From Trochalopteron elliotii (taxonomy: Eukaryota; Chordata; Aves; Passeriformes; Leiothrichidae): a stretch of 64,000 bases of DNA. Below are positions 13,900 through 61,087 of this stretch, piece by piece. The notes below the pieces were generated by a model that saw nothing but the letters and a program-made list of their open reading frames with translations, was not told the DNA's origin and made no database searches. Location: assembly GCA_024734555.1 (NCBI GenBank), contig JANPWX010000061.1:2422830-2486829 (forward strand). Reading direction: 5' to 3'. Each line of letters begins with the position of its first letter. The stretch's first letter is position 1. The translations under genes and the position numbers were made by a program.

Positions 13900-14640
13900 T
13901 CCCTGAGGCGATTCCTGCCAGGCAGCAGGAATCTCTGGAGCCCCGCTAGCCAAGGCCAGGCCCCGGCGGCCCGAGGGCGCAGCCCGTGCAGCTCGATGCC
14001 CGCTCCCCGGGGCGCTCCCGGCCGTACCCGCACACACACCCCCGGGCTCCAAACATGGATCCCGCTCCAACCGAACCGCACCCGCTCATTTCGGGCTCGG
14101 GGACCGCCGCCCGCCCCCCGCACACGCCGGGTTAACTAGCCCAGGATGGGATTGGNNNNNNNNNNNNNNNNNNNNNNNNNNNNNNNNNNNNNNNNNNNNN
14201 NNNNNNNNNNNNNNNNNNNNNNNNNNNNNNNNNNNNNNNNNNNNNNNNNNNNNNNNNNNNNNNNNNNNNNNNNNNNNNNNNNNNNNNNNNNNNNNNNNNN
14301 NNNNNNNNNNNNNNNNNNNNNNNNNNNNNNNNNNNNNNNNNNNNNNNNNNNNNNNNNNNNNNNNNNNNNNNNNNNNNNNNNNNNNNNNNNNNNNNNNNNN
14401 NNNNNNNNNNNNNNNNNNNNNNNNNNNNNNNNNNNNNNNNNNNNNNNNNNNNNNNNNNNNNNNNNNNNNNNNNNNNNNNNNNNNNNNNNNNNNNNNNNNN
14501 NNNNNNNNNNNNNNNNNNNATAGCGTCCCTCAGAGCCGGCCCCGCTCGCGTCGTCCCCCGCGCGTGTTGCCGGCAGTGCCGGAGCGCCTCACGGGCCCGC
14601 GCTGGCCAGGGCAGACCCCGCGGAATCAGTGAACCTCACA
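13900..14640. promoter_or_regulatory. CpG island interrupted by an assembly gap; probable FAM171B promoter and exon 1
   Basis: GC-rich, CpG-dense sequence on both sides of a run of Ns at 14156-14519 (364 bases). In mammals and chicken, as I recall, FAM171B is the next gene downstream of ITGAV in the same orientation, so a minus-strand promoter is expected about here. The first exon, which in mammals carries a signal peptide and a glutamine run, would fall in the gap. No FAM171B coding sequence is visible, so the name is withheld from the symbol field. Confidence 0.5.
14156..14519. other. Assembly gap (364 Ns)
   Basis: Unbroken Ns inside a GC-rich island. GC-rich first exons are a common cause of such gaps in avian short-read assemblies. 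Confidence 0.99.
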
Positions 14641-15079
14641 CTCACAGAACTACAGAATCGACTGGGCTGGGAAAGACCTTCGAGGTCACCGAGTCCAGCC
14701 TGTGACCCAACAGCACCGTGTCGACGAAACCACGGCGCTGAGTGCCTTTCCTTGAACACCTGCGGGGATGGTGAGTCTGACACCTCGCCGAACAGCCCGT
14801 TCCGAAGTCTGATCACCCTTTCTGTGGAGAAACTGCCTAACATCCAACCTAAACCTGCCCTGCCACAGTTTAAGACTGTGTCCTCTGGTCCTGTTGCTGC
14901 CTGGGAGCAGAGCCCGACCCCCATCTGGCTGCTCCTTCCTTTCAGGGAGTTGCAGAGAGCGATAAGGTCTCCCCTGGGCCGCCTTTTCTCCACAATAAAC
15001 ACTCCAGCTCCCTCAGCTGCTCCTCAGCACACTTCGTGCTCCAGATGCTTCCCCCGGCTCTGCTGCCCTTCTCTGGCCC
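14637..15079 (-). mobile_element. CR1 LINE fragment, 5'-truncated
   Basis: Reads on the plus strand as the reverse complement of a CR1 3' part: ACAGAACTACAGAATCGACT, then GGAAAGACCTTCGAGGTCAC, later GCGATAAGGTCTCCCCTGGG and CTGCCCTTCTCTGG. The element therefore points minus, with its 3' end at 14637. It still has many CpGs. It sits on the upstream edge of the CpG island. Confidence 0.9.
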
Positions 15080-15356
15080 CACGAACACACGTACACACAT
15101 TCCAATTTTACTTATGCGCATCCTTAATTCTAAAAAAAATCTGTTCGGGAGAGCTAAAAATTTTTATTCTTTATATTGTTGATGAGTGTAGCGTTGGATA
15201 TCAGGAACTGCTAATAGGAATAAACACGTGCGTAAGGCAGAGAGATGCCTGTGTGTAGAATCAAGGCTTTAGGAAATAATGATGTCGTTTTAAAGACGGT
15301 CATAGTGACTGGAGCACACACCTGTGAGGGGAGCCTGAGGGAGCTGCGTGTATTGG

Positions 15357-15408
15357 GGTTTTTCCATCACCCCACAGCCCAGGGTGGAGTGATGGAAAAA
15401 CCACTCCA
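15357..15408. repeat. Overlapping, mutually exclusive hairpins
   Basis: GGTTTTTCCATCAC at 15357-15370 pairs perfectly with 15389-15402, and the stem can be extended inward by CCAC/GTGG after one mismatch. The right arm also pairs within itself: TGGAGTG at 15385-15391 with CACTCCA at 15402-15408. The two folds exclude each other. Confidence 0.85.
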
Positions 15409-15623
15409 GATAAGGCCAGAAAAAGCCCCCAAAACTTGAGGAAAAGCAGCACAAACCAATGTCATGCCATGCCATACCATGATTTCAGTGAGGCCAACAT
15501 CCCATTCACTGTAAACACTTACAGAACAGGCTAACACTAAATTTTCAGTGTTTAAATAGTGAATAGAAACTTCTTTGGAATGTATAAAATTACTTGAATT
15601 GCCTTTTAACAAAACAAAGATCA

Positions 15624-15648
15624 GTCAAATAAAAGGTTTATTTTTGAC
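15624..15648. terminator. Near-palindrome carrying AATAAA on both strands
   Basis: GTCAAATAAA and TTTATTTTTGAC form an inverted repeat around AGG. It puts a poly(A) hexamer on the plus strand at 15628-15633 and on the minus strand at 15642-15637. On the minus strand it is followed by a T/GT-rich stretch. It could be a distal ITGAV poly(A) site or chance in AT-rich DNA. Confidence 0.25.
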
Positions 15649-18300
15649 ACTATAACATACTAGGCCAAATCCTGTCGTTTTCAGATTGCAGAAATTTTTT
15701 TCACTGAAAGACAAAGAGAGTCACAAACTATAGCAGGGTATAAAGGAAGAACTGACAGGTTACTGTGCATATCTTCAACATATTTCTTATAAAATCTGAA
15801 GAAAATCTAGTATATTTTTCCTTATGCCTCCACGTCATTCTATACAGTACAATGTAAATAATTCACTGCCATTAACAATGGCTTGAAATAGATTTGGGAT
15901 TGACATAGAAAGTACAATTTGCTTTTATTGCAGTTGCTCATAGTTCATTGGCACCATTTTGGAACAGTCATCTCTTGCAGGGTAATGGTGCAGTGGGAAA
16001 TGCACATCCTCCTCAGCAGATATTTCTCAATACTATTCTTTATTGTCAATCTCCTTTTTCTTCATCAGCACCAAAAAAGCCCTTTGCCATGAAACCTGAT
16101 TTCATTTGACAGGACCTTTCTTGAAAGAAAGCAAAGGACCACAAAACCCATACAAATAAAACAATCATTTATTTGATGTGAAACTCCTCCAGGGGCTCAT
16201 AAAGAAAAAAAACCCTCTCTTTTTAGTTTAGCAGACATGCTCAGTGCCTATTTGCTTAATTAACATCTCACCCAGCTTCCCATTTCAACCTTTTATGTTG
16301 GCACTGTGAAGGGAAAGTGGCTGTTCCTGCACAGCCACTCTTAGAGCTGAATTAATTTTGGATTCCCTGTGTGGTCCCAGGTGGAAGAAAGGGGCCTACA
16401 GAAAACTTGCTGCTGCTGTGAGCTTCCTTTGTTCAGGAATTTGTCTGGTGGTGGAGGGTGTGGCATTGGGAAAAGGTGGATCACAAATTCATTCCCAAGT
16501 GTTTGCAGACGTGAGCTTGTGACAGGATATAAATTATTTGGAGAGGAACAGTTGAACCAATTTGGCAGCTGGAACATTTTAAATTAATGTTGATGATATG
16601 AATATACACAGTTGTTTATTTATAAAGTTTTGGGGGAAAAAAAATCTGTTAAACGTGTGATAAAAGCTCTCTTGAAAATGGCTCCAAAAGGGGAATAATA
16701 TGTGGAAATCATTTGTCTGTACTACATTTAGAAAAATTAGGGTACATGGTAACATCCATTTCAGCAAAAACATCATTGCAGTCATGATTGTTTTCTTAAA
16801 CAAATTTTCTTTGAAGAAACGAAGGTTTGTAATAATTTATTTCAACTCCCTGAATGTTTTCTTAAGGAACTGTGTCCAGCAGTAACTCCTGCAGTCTTTA
16901 CACACTCTTCAAACTGTAAACAAATTACAACCATTGTCATCAACCACTGAACATGGCATCTGCTGTTCTGCCAGGGCTGAAAATGTGTGCACAAATGACA
17001 CAGAAATGTCAGTCTTTATGGACTCTGCAAAACTCTCAGAAGAAATATGACACAGGCCTGGTCTGCATGTGAAATTACAAACACCAGTGGTGTGTTTGAA
17101 TTATGTATTTTACTGTCAATATTCTTCTGCTTCTCACATTTTTAAGGTCTGTGTTGTGCTTCTGTGTCCTGAAAACTTAGTCTCAGCATGTCCTGGATGT
17201 TTGTCAAGAGGGGCAATAATTCAGCACCAAACTTTCAGAAGGTTTATCAGGAAGATGCAGTGGAACAGATTGATTGTGAAATACCTTGTGAGAAGATGGG
17301 CAGCTGACAGCACTAACCCTAAATCTTTATGTATATCAGACAATATATTGATGAGAAGTTCTTACAATTATTTTTTCAAAGTATTTCCAATTGTTCACCA
17401 TGTTCCTGAAAATGCCTGAACTGGTGATTTAAAAATATTAATGTACTAATATGCAATGAAGTATAAATGTATTAGCAATTCATTTACAAACTAACTAATG
17501 ATCCAAGCACACAATAAAGTATCACTGAGGTGTGCAAAGAGTCAAAGTACAGCAGCACAGCTCCAGTGGAGATGTGTAAATACAAATTACCTCAAGACAT
17601 GGGCCATCATTTTATCTGAGGTGACTAAGATGGGAATCTGAGAAGCTACTCTGTTGCCTCTGTTGCTACTCCTGTAACAAGACAGCTGTTATCACTAATT
17701 TCTCAATATATTCATATTCTCTTTAGGTTAACAAATTCTCTACTAGCAAGCCAGGGAAATCACTAGTCTGGAGTTTTTCTGAAGTGTTCATGAGCACTAA
17801 CATTCACTTCTCACTGTTCTATCGAGAAAACATACTCATGTGCCTCTCTTGTGACACAAAATATTATTGTCACCCCACTCACACAGGTGAGACTGACTGG
17901 CAATCAGAAAAAAATGTAACACTGAGATAAAATTAGACTAATAATACAAGAAGAAAAGAAACTCCATCCAGCTCTCTGAGAATTTTCCTAACCTGAGGAC
18001 AAGATGTCACCATTTTGTACAGCAATGTGACACCTACAAAGTCTAAAATATTTATTTCTGGTATGTAGAAATTTCTGTTGGAAATCAGTTTTCTGGTGAT
18101 AGAACATAGTCTGTGACTAGATCATTTTCCTTGTTTTTGATTACACATTTCTTTTACTCCAGGTGCCACTTGAGGTGCAGACGTAAAAGTTGTGTAAATG
18201 TAACATTTTTCAATTTAGCACATAATTGTGGAGTAAAAACATATATGATGAAATATTTTCTAGGGAATTAAATGCATTATAAAAAATACACCTAAGGAAT

Positions 18301-18356
18301 AAAAAACCAAAAACAAACCTACAACAGAATATCTGTTGATTAAGAGGTATTTTATT
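18301..18356 (-). terminator. ITGAV: Candidate ITGAV polyadenylation site
   Basis: On the minus strand AATAAA lies at 18356-18351. About 25-50 nt further there is a strongly GT-rich stretch at 18330-18301 with TGTTGTAGG and TTTGTTTTTGG, the usual signal-plus-downstream-element layout. A second AATAAA with GT-rich sequence after it lies at 18056-18051, so the 3' end may be heterogeneous. Confidence 0.4.
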
Positions 18357-21300
18357 CCAAAATTCTAAATATCAGAATCAAATCAATACTTACATTTTTC
18401 AGTTTACCCAATCATAGTATTTTGAAATTGTATATATACATAGAAAAATACAACCTAATAAAAACACTCAAATTTGCATTAGAATGAAAAGGATGAGTTA
18501 AAAAGCAAACCATAGCTTTAATAGCTATATATTTCATATCAGTACAAAATTACTGTGCCACAATACCCACTTCTTAGCACAATTTATAATTTAATACAAA
18601 ATAAGGTGACTTCAAATATATATTGCTCTCCTTAAATGTACCGAAGACCTTTGAAAGAAGTTCATAGTAACTGGAAATATTCCCGTTTATGCTGCAAGTA
18701 TTTACTGCATGACAAAGAAACATAAAATGCAGCACTCACGTTAGTATGTTAATTTTCTGCTTGTGCAAATAATGCTCTAGTGATTTAATGCACAAGCAAA
18801 CACAAAAAAAAAGGCAAAAAAATACATTATGAAGAAATAAAATGTTACAGTTTCAGCATATCATAGCAAATACAGGTTTCCTTCATGGACTAGAAAAGCA
18901 AAACCTGTCAGTTTTTTGAAGATGTAAATGCTACACGAAATCTTCCATTACTTTGCAAAAGCCAAGGGTCAAGTTATTCACCTTTAATGCAGCATTATCT
19001 GGAGAAAGTCATTGCATGAAAGGTTAGAATTCCTGTGTTATGTTAAAATTCTACACATTGGGGAAAAAAAATGACCCAAATACCACAATCACATGGAACA
19101 GTAGTAGTACTACAGACTCAACCCCATTATTGTGTAGTCTCTAGTCAAATTTCCCACCATGGACTTAAAGAAGGTGGTACCAGCTCTCAAGCACTCAGGG
19201 GTTAGTAATGGATGCACTTTAGAATATACATCAAACTTCACCCAATGTGGGTGATCAAAGACTTCCAATTAATTCATCACCTCCAGTGAGCACGCTGGCT
19301 CTGTAATGTCCTCACAGAAAGGGAAACACCACGGCCCTTCTCAGGCCAGCAAAAGCAGGCAGAGGGCTTGGCAGTGAACCAGGTCAGACCATGCCATATT
19401 GCACGTGGGGCTGGAGGCTGCAGATTCAGTTCCAAAGGGTTCAGCCCCACTCACAGCCCCGGGAGTTAGCAGAGCTCAGCAATAGCCACGATCCCAGCTG
19501 TGACAGGGGCCACTGCCAGCCCAGCACTAACAGCTCTGCTCATCCCAGAAACAAACCAGAATCATCTCTTTGCTGTAAGGCTCATCCGGGCCCTGCCATT
19601 ACCTTTTTTTAAATTTTTTTTGATTTTTGTTTTTCTTTGATAAAATACTTTTTGTCCCGACACATTAACAGCCAGCAGCATTGGACACAAAGGATCACCT
19701 TCAAAGGGTCATGTTGTTGTGGACCAAAGACAAAATCTGCCTTGATTTTCACCAGTGTGATGCTGCTCTGTGACTGTTTGGGAGGGTGCAGGAAAAAATA
19801 CTGCAGGGCTCTGTCAGGGTAGCCAACAACAGACCCCAATGCTGCAAAAATCTAAGTGCAGCATGATTCCTTCAAATCACCAAGAGCATGCTGATTATAG
19901 CTGAAGTATTTTCAAAATACCCTTTAAGACTATTTAAGCGTGGACACAAGTTTAGAAACAATTAAATATTTAATACCTTTGTTTGGAATAAATGTTTTAT
20001 AAAGAAAGAGCACATGTAGTAAACTTTAGGAAGCTTCCACAAGCATTATGTGAATTAGAAATCAATGTATAAATCAAGATTTAAAACAGAAAAAGCCCTG
20101 ATGACTTGGCAAACAATGTTGGCAAACTTACTCAAAGATTTCAAATTACGTTGAGAAATATAGCCCATGTTTGACTTTACAGTCATGCTTAAACAAAAGC
20201 TATTTCCACAATTTCATAGTTTCTTGAAAGAAATGTAAACCTATAAATTAGGTTCCTTGCTTTACATTTTCTAAATATTGTCAAATATAGTAATAGATAA
20301 TATGCATTCTGTAATATGAATCACTTTTCAATATTGATCATGAGATGCTGCATTAATTGCAAAATGGAGTACTTATATAATTTCATATTTCATTATAAAA
20401 GATATAGCTCTTTTAAAATGGTTTTATTGTCTAAATAATTACATACCTGTTGATTTTATATTCATAAAAAATCTGCTCCTGAAACATAGCTCTCAAAAGA
20501 AGACTAATTCTCTGTTACTTTACTTGTATTTTTTAAATGCTTCCAGTATGCATCTGATGCATATTAATTTTAACTCAAAGGCATTAATTTCACTCTAAAA
20601 TACCTTCTCTAAAGATTCTTTAAAAGCTTTAACATCATTCTACAGTACTTGCTATAAGAATACATCAATGCCTGTAAGTCAGTATGAAATTTATATTGAC
20701 ACAAGTACATACATAATCTGGAATCTTATTGCTGAATCTAGAACACACTATCAAAAGTTTCCTGCACCCCCATTCAGGAAAATTTCCAGTTTGGAATCTC
20801 CCTGAAACACAAATGTTACTTTAAATTGAATTTGAGGTGCTACATCTATGCTCACTAAGTAACCTGTATACTCCATTTACATATGCTACTGTGGTCTTTT
20901 TAACCAAACTGGAAACTAGTGGAAGTGGAAGAAGCAACTATTTGCTTTCATTCTCCAGCAGAAGGCAAGAAATAAAAATCACTTAAATAAATCTTTCTTT
21001 ATGTAACTTTAAAAATGGAAGATACTTTCCATAGCTACAGTAGTTGTACCAATAAAATGTACCTTCTTAACCTGAAAATCAGCAAAATGAGAGTTTCCAG
21101 TTGCCACAGTAAAATTAGGATGCAGTTAGCACTGACATTAGCAGTGCTGTGGTATCCCATGCATGTGAGCAGGAGGGATCTCGACTGTGCTTTTTTTAAA
21201 TACTCCTTTTCATCTCCTAATAACACCTACACATGCAAGTAGTCTAATAAATTTCAAGTCACCCTGGAGTGTACATATAATGAAAGCACACATGTAGGAA

Positions 21301-23651
21301 TTAGAGCTATAATCTGTCTGGCAGTCTCTTAAACCTCTTACTCTTCTGAGATTAAGACTGGGTAAAACCAATCTCCTTGCACATAGATAATCAGCTGACA
21401 AAGCGTGAGAACCACAAGCCCATGTAAGTAACTGAAAATGCTGTTCTGTCAAAGTCACATTTTGAGGCCAGGATCAAAGCCTGACTCCTGATTCTCTACT
21501 ACATTACTAGTAACAATACTAAAAATAAAGACAAAAATAAAACATTGGCCACACTGAAGACCTTGAAAGTTCAGTGAAAGCGGAATTATGCCCCACACCC
21601 TTTCATGTAAACTAATTTTATCTAAACAAACTGTCTAAACCCAACCCATGTAAATGGATAAATATGCAAGCCTATATCTGGTGAACATACTGGCCCCCCC
21701 AGATTCTGTGCTGTCTCCCTTAAGGACTCAGATGCCATAATGGATCAGCAACTAAGAATGGACTTAACAAAAGCCTCTGGTGGATTTTAAATCTCTGAAA
21801 GGATGCAGAAATAAGAGTTGAAACAAACTGCTCATTTCAGAAAACTCTGGGTTTAGTGGGCACTGCTGTATTTATGGGGGAGATGCAGCTATGAACAAAA
21901 ACCCCAAGGTACAAAACCAAACCAGAGTTTTAGCCCTTTTAAGAGCTTGTCTACATAGAAATCTCACTGGTGTAAGTACAGTGGAAGTCCTCCTTTGTGT
22001 ACCTGGCTGCATACAGGGAGTTTATAGTACAACTTATTCCCTTTCTGGAAAAGAGAATAAACACATCTCACAGAAGGCACCTTAGTAATGGTTTAAGTAT
22101 GTCCACTCTAGGATCTGTGCAACCTCCTGCTCTGCAGTTACTTGTCTACTGAAATGCATAGACAGTGCTCTTGTGTCAATCAGTGTGGGAAGCTTCCTTT
22201 TACTACACCAGTGGTGAGGGAAATAAGATGAGAGTGATGCAAACCCATGGCTTTAAACCACTGACCTTTTGGTATGTTCAAAAAACAACAATGAATCAAA
22301 ATACTTAGTGTCTTTTCTGGTAATGAAATGCATTGAACATAATGAAATGTCTTGTGCAATGAAGTGTCTTGTGCAATGAAACGTGCAGTGACTGAAACAA
22401 TGAATGAATCAAATGAAACAAGCCAATGAAACAATGAATGAGTGAAATTAAACAAGCCAAATCAACCTTTGCTTTTCTAACCCTTGTGCACTGCTCTTCC
22501 CTGCTTCATTTGTCTCACTGTTCTCTGAGGGCAGGAGGTGAGGGAGATGTGAGTGTGGCTGAAGTACAGATGTAATCCAGATCCATGGATGTGGCTGGCA
22601 GAGAGCCTAGTCTAAACAGCCCCTGTGTCACTCCATCCTGCACCTGGGCATGGTCCAGCAGGGAAAGTGAGGATTAACATCTTCCCTTTCTTCCTGAGAT
22701 ACAATCCAAATAATGTACAGCCTTCCCTTCAAACCCTGCAGGTCTGACTGGTGGACATCAAGGGTTTTCTCAGACATGTCTGTTGGCAGCCACAGCCCAG
22801 CATCTTGTCCCTGGCAGTGCATGAATGCACCCGTGCTGCCAAGAGCTCTGTGGAACACCTGGATCCTGCGCTGAGGAAAAGCACAGCAGAGTCTTGGAAT
22901 CTTGCCCTGAATCTTTCCCCCAAGTCCCACAGAATGTACATCAGCCCCAGATTTCTATTACTCACTTGGTGTTTGTAGGCTCAATCCCTACAGCAAGAGA
23001 CCTGGAGAACAGTATTTGTAAGGTCTAGAGGGAAACCACAAGACAGATGACTAAGTAGGTAGGGGAACAGGTGTGCAGAACAGGTATCAGATGTGAATGA
23101 TTCCACTGAATATTTCCTATTTCTTGAGCAGGAGAAAAAAATCATCATCAGAGCTAATGGGTAAAGAACATTCTTCAGTAATGTAAAACAAGCTACATTC
23201 ATTTCTTTTTGTGCAACTGACTTGCAAGAGCTAGGCAGTGAAATGTAGTGTACTCCAACAAAAATCAAATGAATTTGATTTGAACATGTAACCCAGCCAG
23301 TACCTCTGGAGGCTGATGGCTCCAAGAGCAAACACAGAATCTGCATAGCAATTCATGGAGAGTCAGTAGATGAGCCAGAAAAGATGACTTTTCCTGTACC
23401 CCAGTAAACAAAATGCCAGCACTGCTGTCATTTGTGTTTGTCACCCAGGGTCAGTGCAGGTGCGTTAGTGGCAGGTAGGAACGGCGTTAACACAGGAGGG
23501 AGGATTGAAGTGTATTGCCCTTGTTTTGCTGATGTCCTTCCAAGACCAGCAGCTCTGCAGTGCTGAGTGTTCATGAAGGGGGAAGCCAATGTTTGTAACC
23601 CAGATGTAGGCAAGTGTACATTTCAGAATGTCTTACAGATAAAACTCTGCT
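18330..23651 (-). other. ITGAV: ITGAV 3' UTR (probable extent)
   Basis: AT-rich sequence after the ITGAV stop with no recognisable coding exon. Mammalian ITGAV has a 3' UTR of several kilobases, so most of this stretch is expected to be transcribed. The chosen end is an inference from the poly(A) signal at 18356-18351 and the GT-rich stretch after it. An earlier AATAAA at 20428-20423 lacks a GT-rich follow-up. It contains an imperfect tandem repeat near 22320-22450 and a miR-25/92-type seed match at 19397-19404. Confidence 0.5.
22320..22450. repeat. Degenerate short tandem repeat in the ITGAV 3' UTR
   Basis: Successive units such as AATGAAATGTCTTGTGCAAT and GAAGTGTCTTGTGCAAT, followed by several ATGAAACAATGAATGA-like blocks. 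Period is about 12-17 bases and irregular. Confidence 0.6.
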
Positions 23652-60306
<36,655 letters not shown>

Positions 60307-61046
60307 CTGCAGGAAAAACAAGAAGCAAAACAAAGGTTTCAACACCCAAGGCGCAGCTGTTATAACTTTAACATTATGACTGTTATAACTGCTATAACAT
60401 CTGAAGAGTTCATAAAGCAAAAGGCTTGCCTACTCTAATCTAAATCAAACTTGAAGTACTCTCAGTTACAGAGAAATTCATACGAGGTTCTCTTCTCTGC
60501 ATGCAAAAACCCTCACATTTACCAAAAGGAGAGAGAGAAAAAGACACGATAAATTTAAAGTATCCAGGCCTCCTTAGGATTAGGATATTTTAAGTGAGAG
60601 AAACACCTTTTATATTCTTCCTTTTTCCTTTCAAAATATGCATGTGTATAGCAGAACAGGAAATTGTGCACTTCTGTACCTTACGAAAGCCATCAGCTGA
60701 CATAATTTCTGGTTAATTTTGTGAGTAAGGGTAATTCAAGGAAGTCAGTCAAAAATGGAAACAACGTATAAACAAAGCAGTAGTGCTCTGGGAGCTCAGC
60801 ATGTACTGAACGTGATGAGTCAGCCCTGCCCAAGCAAGTGCTCTTGTAAAAACAATCTCCAAGTGCCAGCCACTCTCAGCCACAGATCTGCATGTTAATG
60901 AATCGTTACCCACATTCACTGCACAGTCATCATTTTATTATTAGGATCTGCTGTGCTCTTCTGCATCTCTGCTTCTACAGACACTTGTTCAGTGCACTCC
61001 GAGCAGGAACTGCCACGAGAGTGGCACAGGTGGCAAAATTCAGAAT

Positions 61047-61087
61047 TCAGCCTGTTTCTCACTTTGGCAAAGTGAGAAACAGGCTGA
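61047..61087. repeat. Perfect 19-bp inverted repeat with 3-base loop
   Basis: The arm TCAGCCTGTTTCTCACTTT at 61047-61065 is exactly complementary to 61069-61087, around GGC. It lies in ITGAV intron 1. No other copy was noticed in the window. Confidence 0.95.

Larger units (their letters stand above)
15085..18000. other. ITGAV-FAM171B intergenic region or distal 3' UTR
   Basis: AT-rich sequence between the best ITGAV poly(A) candidates and the CR1 next to the CpG island. It contains overlapping hairpins at 15357-15408 and the bidirectional poly(A) palindrome at 15624-15648. No coding exon was seen. Confidence 0.5.

Noticed and set aside
13774..14139. Overlapping open frames on both strands in the CpG island
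   Set aside because: High GC removes stop codons in every frame. None resembles FAM171B or another protein.
14146..14523. An apparent open frame through the gap
   Set aside because: It consists of Ns and carries no information.
14629..15258. A 209-codon plus-strand frame over the CpG-island shoulder
   Set aside because: Its first two thirds are antisense CR1 sequence; the open frame is a by-product of the retroposon and GC content.
22346..22381. The repeated TGTGCAAT units as miR-25/92 target sites
   Set aside because: They are in the wrong sense: the ITGAV transcript carries ATTGCACA there, which is the seed itself and not its complement.
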